From Cacconaster sp045601245 (GTDB taxonomy: Bacteria > Bacteroidota > Bacteroidia > Bacteroidales > UBA932), in assembly GCA_045601245.1 (NCBI GenBank), contig JAZRZH010000004.1, forward strand, positions 1 to 64,000: 64,000 nucleotides of DNA, in the 5' to 3' direction. Positions 42,904 to 51,996 of this stretch are shown one piece after another. Numbering within the stretch: the first letter of the stretch is position 1; the number at the start of each line of letters is the position of its first letter. The notes beneath the pieces are model-generated. The model had not been told where the DNA came from. It searched no databases and worked only from the letters and a program-made list of their open reading frames with translations. The translations under genes and the position numbers were made by a program.

Positions 42904-44019
42904 TCAATTCCCGGACTCTTCGGATACCTCCTGCTTCCTATTGTTGCGGAGGTATTCTTTTGTCCATATCCAGCAGCAGGAACCGGCAAATCCAAGGAAT
43001 ACCCATATCAAGGCAAGCAAGGATCCGCGAGGTTTAAACTTGCGGCTAGGAACTGCTACAGGAGAAAGTTCAGTGAAAGTGACATTGTTTTCTTCAAGTT
43101 TAACTCTCGAAGACAGCATGTTCTTGGCCAGTTCCTGATAGAGTTGCTTAGACAGTTCAACATCGCTTTCCATACGGGCACGTTCTACCATAGCGGCAGC
43201 TGTCATTACCCCTTTATGTGAATCAATATAATAGGCAAGCGACTTCTGCTTGTTCTGGTAGTCTGTCTTTGCATCTTTATATTGTTTCTCTATGAAATCG
43301 AGATTGAGCTTAGATTTGGCAAGTTTGAAATCAGAGACATACTTCTTCAGAAGAGTGTATGCAGACTCACAAAGTTCTGCCGACGCGAGTGCCTCCGGCA
43401 TATAGGCATCTATAGTTAATATTCCTTGCTTAGCATCAACATCAATGGAGACAATTTTCCCAAGCATCCTGGCAATCTTATCTTCATCCCATGTCAGTGC
43501 AGGAAGAGCGTCATCTGAAAGAATGGAATTGAATTTTTCGACATCCTTATCGTGTTTATTATCTGGAATCAACTTACCAATCAGCATAAATGGAAGTCCG
43601 ATAGTATATTTCTTAATTGATGTGATCAGATTGAACTTCGAGTATCTGTCATCAGTGAAATAATCATATAACGCCACTGGCTCCTCAAAATCCTCAAAAT
43701 GGATTTTGGTGTACATAAGGTCGCGCAGGAAGTTTTTGTTCTCAAAAATATAGGGATATACCTTGGGACTTATCGGGCCATCAGCTCCTCCAATGTCAAG
43801 ATCCATTCCCATCATTGAAGCAATAGATGAGTAGCGGGAAGTGAAGGACTGATTTGTTTGCGGAACAAAAACACATTCAGATTTGAATACTCTCGGCGAG
43901 AAGATGGCCAGAAATACGGCGAACGCAAAACAGCATGCACAGACTATGATGATAAGCTTCTTGTGATGCCAGAGCTGACTCAGCAGCTCAATGATATTTA
44001 TATCCTTTTCCTCTGACAT
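42904..44019 (-). CDS. Wzz-type polysaccharide chain-length/co-polymerase protein
   Basis: A 371-residue inner-membrane protein. TM1 is near residues 17-37 (KKLIIIVCACCFAFAVFLA), preceded by ELLSQLWHHKK. A large periplasmic, partly coiled-coil part follows. TM2 is near 333-353 (LLALIWVFLGFAGSCCWIW) after a proline-rich PVAVPSRKFKPRG. There is no cytoplasmic tyrosine kinase domain. It lies 10 bases after the Wza-type gene, with which it would form the export channel. Confidence 0.9.
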   Translation of the reverse strand: MSEEKDINIIELLSQLWHHKKLIIIVCACCFAFAVFLAIFSPRVFKSECVFVPQTNQSFTSRYSSIASMMGMDLDIGGADGPISPKVYPYIFENKNFLRDLMYTKIHFEDFEEPVALYDYFTDDRYSKFNLITSIKKYTIGLPFMLIGKLIPDNKHDKDVEKFNSILSDDALPALTWDEDKIARMLGKIVSIDVDAKQGILTIDAYMPEALASAELCESAYTLLKKYVSDFKLAKSKLNLDFIEKQYKDAKTDYQNKQKSLAYYIDSHKGVMTAAAMVERARMESDVELSKQLYQELAKNMLSSRVKLEENNVTFTELSPVAVPSRKFKPRGSLLALIWVFLGFAGSCCWIWTKEYLRNNRKQEVSEESGN

Positions 44020-44029
44020 AGGTCTGCTA

Positions 44030-46405
44030 TTACTTGAACAAGTTGATGAGAATTGCTGCCATATAGGCCATGGAACTTACTGAAGATGTAAGGGACGCAA
44101 TTTCTGCAAACGATATCTTTTCACTCTCATTTTCAGCGACTTGAGGCACTATAATTTCCATTCCGGGCTCCATTTTGAACTTATTGCTGCCGCGTACGGC
44201 TGAAGATCCGTCCATATAAAGCGCATAAGTCCTGTGTTTACGGGCGCTTTTTACAAATCCGCCAGCCTGCTGTATATAGTCACGCCAGGAAAAAGATGGA
44301 TTGAAAGCCACTGTATTAGGAAAGTATACACCGCCTGAAATCTTGACCGTATTGTTCATCTGCGGAATAATAATCTCATCGCCGCTTCTCAAAATAACAT
44401 CTGCATATGATCCAGGATGTTTGATGGCTTCTGCAAGATCAATGGCGATAGGGTATGTTTCACCGATATCCTTGATTCCTTTAATATCAACCATCATTGT
44501 TTCAGTTTCAAGCGAATCCGCAATTGATTTGGTGATCTTGGTCTTTTCTACGTCATCTTCAGTCATCAGTCGCATAAGTTTTGCTCCTTTTACATAAGCA
44601 TCTTGTGTAAATCCTTCTGCCCTATCGATAACGTCTGACAACCTGATGGTATTCTTTTCAATGGCATAGACACCTGGATATTTAACCTCACCGGACACTG
44701 TTACGGTCTGCAATTCCCTATAGTTCGTTTTCTTGCGAACAAATACCATATCAAATGGGGAAAGAAGCGTCGAAGATGCATCAGAATTATTGATAATGTC
44801 AAGATGTATTACCGAAGCGAGTGAATCACGTCCACGGCTGGCTATTTCGACATTCGATAAATCTCCACCATCATTCGTGCCACCTGCCATAAGAATGATA
44901 TCACCTACTGTGAGACCTTCACGATAATCAAAGTCACCAGGATTATTGACCTCACCGTCGATAGATACGATTATGCTGTCCTGAAGTTCCATCACCGTAA
45001 AGACACGCACCGAGTCATCCCGGACAAGGTCGATGTTGTCAAGGCCCTTCATTATGCGGTCGAGGTTGAAACTCAGGCTTACCGGCTTCATCTCCTCATC
45101 ATAACGGCAGACGAAACCGCGGTTGGTGTATGTACCCTCCTGCAGACCGCCAGCAGCTTCAATCAACTGACGGACATTTGAAGTCTTTTCAGAAATGGAA
45201 TACGGGCCAGGATGAAGCACTGCACCGGAAATATATACCCTGTTGGTATATTTCGGAATATTAACGTTTACATATACGCTGTCACCGCCGCATAGCTGGA
45301 ATGAATCGAATTCATCGGCATTTATATCAAAAGATTTGCCGAGGGGAGCGTTCTGCCTGTCAATATGTACCATCTCCTTATAGGCATCCATTGAGAAGCC
45401 TCCGGCAAATGATATGAGATCGGATATCGTCTCCCCTTTCTTCAATTCATATTTGAGGGTATTGCGATTAAGCCCGCCGCCAACCTTAACAATATCATCA
45501 CCGCCACCGACAGAGATGATGTCTCCATCCTGAAGTTTGATGTTCGCATCATATTTACCATTGAAGATATAGTCATAAAGGTCGAAGGTTCCAGCCAGTT
45601 TCGAGCCCCGGTAAAGATTGATGTTTCGGACAGATCCGTGTTCCATGATACCGCCGGCCATATAGATAGCAGTTGCAATGGAGGTGAGGGACGGCAGTGT
45701 ATAAACGCCAGGGGTCATAACCTCGCCCAAAACATACACCGTTACACCGCGAATTTTACTGACATTCAAATGAATGGATGAACCAGAGCTTCTGAGTGAC
45801 GAATATATTCTGGACAGTCTGGACTTGAGCATTTTTTCAGCCTCCGCCACAGTAAGACCGCTGACGGTTACTGGCCCTATGCCCTGGATTATGATGGTGC
45901 CGTCATTGGCGACAATATTGTTATAGTTCGCATTCGAATCACCCCAGATATCGATGCTCACTTCATCACCAGGACCAAGTTTATAACTCTCGGGAATCGG
46001 AGCGTTGATACTGGGAATCAGAGCCAGACCGTCAGAAATGAAGAAATCATGTCCATATATATCGGATGACGGAGCCTTCCTGCCCATAATTGGTGAAATC
46101 GTTGTCGGAGATGGGATGTCATCCATTACAATCATCACGTCTGATGTTGGAGGATATGCCACCGTCCCAGCAGCAGAAGAAACCGGAAGCTGGTTGTTCT
46201 GATTCTGGTTGGTTGCATTATTCACATTGTTACCTGCATCCGTACCTGTAGCGTTAACCTTGTTTACAACCTGGTCAATCTCATCGTTACTATATCCATA
46301 GGAGCGCGCCATTGCCTTTGCGGCATTTATTTCTGATACGCTTTGTGCCATCAGCGACGGAACCGCTGCAATCAGCGTGCAGACAACTAGAAGGAATCTC
46401 TTCAT
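44030..46405 (-). CDS. Polysaccharide export outer-membrane protein with multiple SLBB domains (Wza-like)
   Basis: A 791-residue secreted protein with a type I signal (ending LMAQS). The Poly_export domain is at about 140-235 (YKLGPGDEVSIDIWGDSNANY). It is followed by about six SLBB repeats, for instance VYVLGEVMTPGVYTLPS, VYISGAVLHPGPYSIS, VSIDGEVNNPGDFDYREG and VTVSGEVKYPGVYAIE. A hydrophobic C-terminal segment (SSMAYMAAILINLF) ends it. This is the Bacteroidetes long Wza form. Exported glycan type is unknown. It pairs with the downstream Wzz-type gene. Confidence 0.92.
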   Translation of the reverse strand: MKRFLLVVCTLIAAVPSLMAQSVSEINAAKAMARSYGYSNDEIDQVVNKVNATGTDAGNNVNNATNQNQNNQLPVSSAAGTVAYPPTSDVMIVMDDIPSPTTISPIMGRKAPSSDIYGHDFFISDGLALIPSINAPIPESYKLGPGDEVSIDIWGDSNANYNNIVANDGTIIIQGIGPVTVSGLTVAEAEKMLKSRLSRIYSSLRSSGSSIHLNVSKIRGVTVYVLGEVMTPGVYTLPSLTSIATAIYMAGGIMEHGSVRNINLYRGSKLAGTFDLYDYIFNGKYDANIKLQDGDIISVGGGDDIVKVGGGLNRNTLKYELKKGETISDLISFAGGFSMDAYKEMVHIDRQNAPLGKSFDINADEFDSFQLCGGDSVYVNVNIPKYTNRVYISGAVLHPGPYSISEKTSNVRQLIEAAGGLQEGTYTNRGFVCRYDEEMKPVSLSFNLDRIMKGLDNIDLVRDDSVRVFTVMELQDSIIVSIDGEVNNPGDFDYREGLTVGDIILMAGGTNDGGDLSNVEIASRGRDSLASVIHLDIINNSDASSTLLSPFDMVFVRKKTNYRELQTVTVSGEVKYPGVYAIEKNTIRLSDVIDRAEGFTQDAYVKGAKLMRLMTEDDVEKTKITKSIADSLETETMMVDIKGIKDIGETYPIAIDLAEAIKHPGSYADVILRSGDEIIIPQMNNTVKISGGVYFPNTVAFNPSFSWRDYIQQAGGFVKSARKHRTYALYMDGSSAVRGSNKFKMEPGMEIIVPQVAENESEKISFAEIASLTSSVSSMAYMAAILINLFK

Positions 46406-46511
46406 ATATCTGATTTTCTAATTATTCGATTAAAGTGCGAAGTTAATAAATATTTATTCCAATACCGAGAGTCGCGCCAAAAGTATCGCGCAAAACCTCA
46501 TCGCAATCGCA

Positions 46512-46538
46512 ATACAATCCGTAATTGACGGATTGTAT
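46512..46538. repeat. Perfect inverted repeat in the gap between yfhO and the export gene
   Basis: ATACAATCCGT (46512-46522) and ACGGATTGTAT (46528-46538) form an 11-bp stem with a 5-base loop and no T run. The gap of 225 bases (46406-46630) otherwise shows only a near-match -7 box (TAACTTCG, minus strand, 46438-46445) for the Wza gene. Confidence 0.55.
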
Positions 46539-46630
46539 CCCAGAAAATGCGCGGACAATAATTTCGGCTCAAGGTCAGCATCAGACAGCAGCACCGATAA
46601 GCATCAGCGAAACTATCAGGCTGTCAAGCA

Positions 46631-49087
46631 TTATTTATCATTTTTGTTCGCTTTTAAACGTTTATAAAAGGCAGAACCGGCAATGCCGAGCACTATGAGA
46701 TACATCAGTATAACACAAATGAGTGCGATGGTATCGCCCTTGCGCACGCTGTCAGGGTCGAACTCGAAATGGATGGAGTGTTCGCCCGCAGGGACATTCA
46801 TCGCACGAAGAGTGTAGTTGGCACGGAAATGCTCAGCGCTCTGGCCGTCAATAGTGGCCTTCCAGCCATACGGATAGTAGATTTCAGAGAAGACTATAGT
46901 CCCGGGTTTGGATGCTTTGTAGAGATAGTTGATATAGCGCGGAGTGTACTCCATAAGTCTGATAAAGGCCTCTTCATCCGATCCCGGATTGAGGTTGCCC
47001 GGATTGGTGACGTAATTGCTGTCGAAGACAGCTTCGTGGCGCAGGTCAATCTGTGCGAGAGATTCCATCTCTTCATTAGGTGTAGATGCCGGTATGAGTC
47101 TGTCCACAAACCAGGCATTGCCGAATGCATCCGGATTGTAATTTGCGTGCGGCACTCCGTTTTCATCAGGGGTGATTATATACTTGGCATTGAGCATTGA
47201 TACGACGCCCGAATTGATGTCATCGCTAAGATAGACGTCGATAATATCCTGATATCTGCGGAGTTTCGCTGCGCTGTAACCGCCGAGGGACTTGAGCCTG
47301 TAGGAAGTTCTGGCATCACTGAAAGTACTGGTAGTGAGGTTAAATACACGGAAATGAGGATCAGGGTCCTGAAGTATCTCACGCTCATACGGCAGCTCGG
47401 CATAGTATTTTGACTCGGAGTATGCCGGGACGAAATTGCTCTCATTGAGATAGCGTCTGTCAACGGGCCACATATCGCAGAGGATAAGAACACCGAGAAC
47501 TGCGACCATCCAGCCATTCTTCATTTTGCCTTTGACATAGATCATCAGCACGGCTGATGCCAGAACGATGAAGAGCGCCGAGCGGTAACTGTCGTGTATA
47601 AAGAGGGATGTACGCTCACTGACGATAGCATCGTAGAGCCAGTCAGGGAGCTGTGAACTGATCTGTACATCATACGCCGACTTGAAGTCGAAGATTGCGG
47701 AGCCGAACCATGCGAAGAAGAGGCAGAGGCCTGCTGTGGCGCCGCCGGCGATGGCTATGCGTTTGAACATTTTCTTGCGGTCGATGCCTTCCTGCATAAG
47801 TTCGCGGATGGCGAGGAAGCCGAGGAGCGGCATCGCTATCTCAGCGACGATGAGTATCGAGGATACGGCCCTGAACTTGTTGTAGAGCGGAAAATACTTG
47901 AAGAAGAACTCCGTGAGGCCCATCCAGTTGTGGCCCCAGGCAAGGAATATCGAGAATAACGTCGCGGCGAGCAGGGCCCATCTGTACGGGCCGCTGACGA
48001 TAAGCAGGCCGAGGATGAAGAGGAAACAGACGACCGCACCGACATAAACGTTTCCGGCTGTGAAAGGCTGATCGCCCCAGTACATCGGAACGGATTCGCA
48101 GAACTGGCTTGCGGACCTGCGGTCTACACCATATTGTTTGAGAGTGTTGAAGAGACCGGAGTCCTCACCCACTTTCAGACTTGATGCACCGCCCATAAAT
48201 CCTGGTATCACCAGTGAGAACGACTCCGCCTTGCCATAACTCCATTGAGTTGCATAATCTAGGTCGAGACCCTTGGTCTTGAGCTGGGAATCAGAATCCT
48301 TGACAAGGTCAGAATGTCCGCCACGCATAGTCTCCTGTGTGTATTCGGCATTGGCGAAGACATTGGAGCAGCTGGTGCCCATTCCGATGCCGACCGATGC
48401 TACGAAGATGAGCGTCGCTACGATGAAATCCTTGATTCTCTTCTCATTGATATGAGTGTAGAGTTCGGCGAACCAGCAGAGGCCGACCATCATAAAGATA
48501 TAGTACGCCATCTGCGGATGAGTACTGAAGCCTATGGCGGTGAAAACCATAGCGAAGATGGTTCCAAGTGCGTATTTCTTGCGGAAAATCAGATAGAAAC
48601 CGGCGAATACCACGCTGATCAGGGCGATAGTGGATGTCTTCCCGTTGTGGCCGGCGGCAATGATTACGATGAAGTAGGATGACAGCGTGATGGCTATCGC
48701 ACCTATGATACTGAGCCATTTGTCAACGTCGAAGGAGCGCAGCAGCACGAAAAAGCAGATGAAGTAGATGATGAACACCCACGCGGTGTGGCTATGGCCG
48801 CGGTGGAAGACTGCAGTCAGCGGAGCAAGCCACTTCGCGGAGACATATTCGCCGCCACCGATCTGATAATCAGGCATTCCGCAAAACATCGAGCCGGTCC
48901 ACCAACTATGGTCGCCAGTCCTTTCGGCATATGCCATTGTCTCGTGAGAGGCGCACGCTGCGGTAAAGTTGTCACCGGCATAGATAACTTTGTTCTGGAG
49001 TACAGGGAAACAGTAGGCGAATGCCAGAACGACAAATACAACTGCGGCGACCACATAGGCGCCATACTTCTGGAAGAATGTTTTCAT
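46631..49087 (-). CDS. YfhO family membrane protein
   Basis: An 818-residue multi-pass protein with about 13 hydrophobic segments. The first is residues 9-29. A soluble periplasmic domain lies near 540-790, followed by a final TM (ALICVILMYLIVLGIAGSA) and a basic end. YfhO proteins are GT-C-fold relatives, implicated in transferring sugars from lipid carriers onto wall polymers in Firmicutes; the Bacteroidetes role is unassigned. The late sequence YYPYGWKATIDGQ is typical of this family. It is last in the glycan run and overlaps the preceding gene by 1 base. Confidence 0.9.
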   Translation of the reverse strand: MKTFFQKYGAYVVAAVVFVVLAFAYCFPVLQNKVIYAGDNFTAACASHETMAYAERTGDHSWWTGSMFCGMPDYQIGGGEYVSAKWLAPLTAVFHRGHSHTAWVFIIYFICFFVLLRSFDVDKWLSIIGAIAITLSSYFIVIIAAGHNGKTSTIALISVVFAGFYLIFRKKYALGTIFAMVFTAIGFSTHPQMAYYIFMMVGLCWFAELYTHINEKRIKDFIVATLIFVASVGIGMGTSCSNVFANAEYTQETMRGGHSDLVKDSDSQLKTKGLDLDYATQWSYGKAESFSLVIPGFMGGASSLKVGEDSGLFNTLKQYGVDRRSASQFCESVPMYWGDQPFTAGNVYVGAVVCFLFILGLLIVSGPYRWALLAATLFSIFLAWGHNWMGLTEFFFKYFPLYNKFRAVSSILIVAEIAMPLLGFLAIRELMQEGIDRKKMFKRIAIAGGATAGLCLFFAWFGSAIFDFKSAYDVQISSQLPDWLYDAIVSERTSLFIHDSYRSALFIVLASAVLMIYVKGKMKNGWMVAVLGVLILCDMWPVDRRYLNESNFVPAYSESKYYAELPYEREILQDPDPHFRVFNLTTSTFSDARTSYRLKSLGGYSAAKLRRYQDIIDVYLSDDINSGVVSMLNAKYIITPDENGVPHANYNPDAFGNAWFVDRLIPASTPNEEMESLAQIDLRHEAVFDSNYVTNPGNLNPGSDEEAFIRLMEYTPRYINYLYKASKPGTIVFSEIYYPYGWKATIDGQSAEHFRANYTLRAMNVPAGEHSIHFEFDPDSVRKGDTIALICVILMYLIVLGIAGSAFYKRLKANKNDK

Positions 49088-49863
49088 TATCTTGACTTTT
49101 TCAATTTTCTTATGATTTTGGACGGCCAGCGCGAGATGCGCTGCGGCACCTTGATGATCCAGCGAATGACCTTGTTTGCGGCAAAGGACGCCTTGTCTTT
49201 CGGACCAAATGCCGGCAAATCAATACCGCGTATGGTGTATACCTCACGGATGAGGCTGTCGATACGCTGCTTCTGCATACCCTGGTCCTTCTGCACCCTG
49301 CGGACAATGAAATCCGGCATCGAGTAGAATCTCGCATACCAGGAGTGCATGCATATCGTGCGGCCCTGCGGGTCCATCAGCACTGTTGTAGTGCCGTCAG
49401 GATGTCTGCGCGCAGGAAGGTAGAGGGTCTTGAAATTGTCCGCAAGCCAGAGGAAGAAGGGATAATAGGGCTCGTAATGCTCCGTGTATGCCTTGAGCGC
49501 ACTGCGGTCGAACTTCGAGCGGATAAGGCTGAGGTTCAGGATATTGAAGAACGGATTTGTAACCTTCGGATTGCCGGAGCGCGGAAGGCCCTCCCCTGCG
49601 TCCGGGCAACCGATATTGGCATATCCCTCGCGCAGCATCAATACCACAAGGTCGTTGACCGCGGCCGGATCGGTGATGAATGCATCCTCGTCGATATTAA
49701 CGGCTATGTCGCAGTCTTCGTCAGCGAGCATCGAATAGAAATATCCGTCCGCAGTCTTATCGGTAAGACGGACAACTGCAACGCAACCGATCCCATCGAA
49801 AAGGCGGGATGCATTGCGGTAGAGACGCAGGTCGAACGAACGGGTGAATATCTTGACTTTCAT
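49087..49863 (-). CDS. Probable glycosyltransferase-like protein of the glycan operon
   Basis: 258 residues from the ATG at 49863 (MKVKIFTRSFDLRLYRNASRLF), which is one base after the preceding stop. NIDEDAFI resembles the DxD-type metal site of GT-A enzymes, and the length and basic C terminus (RWPSKIIRKLKKSR) fit a membrane-associated transferase. CMHSWYARFY and YPARRHPDGTT-like segments recur in unnamed Bacteroidetes proteins of such loci. I do not recognise a named family. An N-terminal extension of 10 residues overlaps the GT2 gene. Confidence 0.7.
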   Translation of the reverse strand: MKVKIFTRSFDLRLYRNASRLFDGIGCVAVVRLTDKTADGYFYSMLADEDCDIAVNIDEDAFITDPAAVNDLVVLMLREGYANIGCPDAGEGLPRSGNPKVTNPFFNILNLSLIRSKFDRSALKAYTEHYEPYYPFFLWLADNFKTLYLPARRHPDGTTTVLMDPQGRTICMHSWYARFYSMPDFIVRRVQKDQGMQKQRIDSLIREVYTIRGIDLPAFGPKDKASFAANKVIRWIIKVPQRISRWPSKIIRKLKKSR

Positions 49864-49864
49864 A

Positions 49865-50773
49865 TTATTCTGATTTGATGCCGAGCAGGCCACCGGTCAC
49901 GTGCCATCTGAAAAGCGCGAGCATATTACCGCACTGCGGGCGTCCCTGGAAGAGATATTTCACCCAGAGCACAATTGTCGCGCCCCACTTGACCGCCTCA
50001 GAGAAGAGACGCTTGAGATATGTGCCGCTGCCGGCGGACTTGCAGCGGAGACGCTCGCTGAGGCCCACGCCCTTTGCGAAGCGGATGATGTAGTCACGTG
50101 TGGTCCTCGACTCCGGGATCACGTGGTCCACGACCACATCCGGGAAATACCATATCTGAAGGCCGCGGGCCCTGACTCTGGCGAATATGTCCTTCTCTTC
50201 TCCGCCCATCAGGTTCTTTAGGGTACGGCCAAGGGAGGTGTTGAAATCGCCGCATTTGTCTATCGTGCTGCGTCGGAATCCCATATTCGCGCCGATCGGG
50301 TATTTTGACGTAAACTGCCGTGCCTCCGGTCCCATATCGATTGCGGAGACCCACGAATAGGTCCATTTGCAGAGCCAGTCCGGCTCCCTGCCGTTCTCGA
50401 AGAGAGGATGGATGCAGCCTCCGAATGCCGCAGCCTCCGGATGTGCAGCCAGCTCAGTGTCAAGTGCGCGAAGATAATCCGGGCCGATGAAGGAATCGTC
50501 ATCGAGGAATACCAGCACGTCGCCCGCCGCCTCGCGGATGCCGCGGTTGCGGGCATATGAAAGGCCCTGGGAGGTCTCGAGGAAATAGCGGTAGTTCACT
50601 TCGGGGTGAGACTCCGGAAATGCGCCGCATATGGCCGCGGTGCCGTCGGTACTGTTGTTGTCCACCAGGACAATCTCGTATCCGTCGGTCGGAAAAACAT
50701 TGGCCGCAACCCTCTCCAGGGTCGAACCGATGTACTTCGCGCGGTTATATGTGCATATTATGAGGGATATCAT
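49865..50773 (-). CDS. Family 2 glycosyltransferase
   Basis: A 302-residue GT-A enzyme. ISLIICTYNRAKYI begins the nucleotide-sugar site. LVDNNSTDGT, ARNRGIREAAGDVLVFLDDDS (DxD motif DDD) and GGEEKDIFARVRARG are the standard GT2 blocks. C-terminal hydrophobic and basic stretches could attach it to the membrane. The donor and acceptor are unknown. It overlaps the GT4 gene by 4 bases. Confidence 0.92.
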   Translation of the reverse strand: MISLIICTYNRAKYIGSTLERVAANVFPTDGYEIVLVDNNSTDGTAAICGAFPESHPEVNYRYFLETSQGLSYARNRGIREAAGDVLVFLDDDSFIGPDYLRALDTELAAHPEAAAFGGCIHPLFENGREPDWLCKWTYSWVSAIDMGPEARQFTSKYPIGANMGFRRSTIDKCGDFNTSLGRTLKNLMGGEEKDIFARVRARGLQIWYFPDVVVDHVIPESRTTRDYIIRFAKGVGLSERLRCKSAGSGTYLKRLFSEAVKWGATIVLWVKYLFQGRPQCGNMLALFRWHVTGGLLGIKSE

Positions 50774-51996
50774 TCTTTTTCTCCTGCAAGTAGTTTGTCA
50801 AACAGTTCGAACCACTGGTCAGCAATTTTGTCGATAGTGAACCGGCGGGCGGAGGCAATGGCGTTGCGGGCGATCTTCTCGCGTGCTATTTCATTGGTCA
50901 TCAGCCATATCACTTCGTTGGCGAAACCATCGAGATCGTCATTCTCCACGATGACGCCATCTTTGTGATTCTCGATAAGCGTGTGCAGCGAAGCGTAGGA
51001 ATCGAGGGCGACCGGCACGACACCGAACTGCTGGGATTCGGTCACGGTGAGGGCCCATCCTTCGTATGATGAGGTGAGCATGAATATCGATGCGTCGCGG
51101 TAATACTTCGTAACGTCAGGAACCCTGCCCTCGAACGTAATATTCTTGAGACCCATCTTTCCGGATTTCCTGATATAGTAGTCCAGGTCCGGACCGCCAC
51201 CTACAATGGAGAGATGCCAGTCATCGAACTTGCCGCTGTCATTGATGCGCTGCCAGACCTTGAGAGCAAATGAGATGCGCTTCGCCTTCTCATCCATCCT
51301 GGATACGATGACCACCTCCTTCTTTTTGGATTTCAAGTCATCCGGATCAAAGAAAGTGTCATAGGAATTGGCATTGCCGATAGCGACGAATTTCGAGTCG
51401 CGCTTTATGCCGGCAAGTTCCGCATATTCGTCGCAGAAGCCGTCGCTCAGAAGCACGAGGGCGTCGCAATTATCGTACATCAGGCGGTATTTCGAATGGA
51501 TTTTCGAATCATAGAAATACCATACTGCTGAACGCGGTATGAGTGTCAGCGCAATGTCCTTGAGGTTGCGCTTGAGATTGCCGTGATGGATGATGCGGTA
51601 CAGGCTGTTGCCGATGCGGTTGCCGAGCAGATCCTCGCCCGGCATAGCGTGGTAGCAGGCCACGATCTTTGTCTTTGTACCGCGGCTGGCATTGTACAGG
51701 GCCGGCAGTATCCTGCGCTTGTATCTGATATCAACCAGATTGCACATCACAATATCGATGGAGGCGATTGCGAGGAAATCCGTCAGCTGTTCGCTCTCCT
51801 CCGAATCCCGAAGAAGCAGTGTCTCCTTGAAATGACATTTGTCAGGATGGTCGCTCTTGCGGCAGAATGCCAGATAGCAGGAATTCCCCCTGCGGCTGAA
51901 CTCGTTGGAGAGGGTAATCGTAACCCTGTCGGTTCCACCCAGCTGCTGGCTGATTTCGTTTTCTGTGACAAATAGGATATTCATAGGCCGTGTCAT
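50770..51996 (-). CDS. Family 4 glycosyltransferase
   Basis: A 408-residue GT-B enzyme. It begins ILFVTENEISQQLGGTDRVTITL, the acceptor-side domain. The donor-side half has VVIVSRMDEKAKRI, LSIVGGGPDLDYY, ITFEGRVPDV and TSSYEGWALTVTESQQFGVVPV with the E-x7-E motif. It belongs to the tightly overlapping glycan block between the flippase and GT2 genes. Confidence 0.92.
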   Translation of the reverse strand: MTRPMNILFVTENEISQQLGGTDRVTITLSNEFSRRGNSCYLAFCRKSDHPDKCHFKETLLLRDSEESEQLTDFLAIASIDIVMCNLVDIRYKRRILPALYNASRGTKTKIVACYHAMPGEDLLGNRIGNSLYRIIHHGNLKRNLKDIALTLIPRSAVWYFYDSKIHSKYRLMYDNCDALVLLSDGFCDEYAELAGIKRDSKFVAIGNANSYDTFFDPDDLKSKKKEVVIVSRMDEKAKRISFALKVWQRINDSGKFDDWHLSIVGGGPDLDYYIRKSGKMGLKNITFEGRVPDVTKYYRDASIFMLTSSYEGWALTVTESQQFGVVPVALDSYASLHTLIENHKDGVIVENDDLDGFANEVIWLMTNEIAREKIARNAIASARRFTIDKIADQWFELFDKLLAGEKE

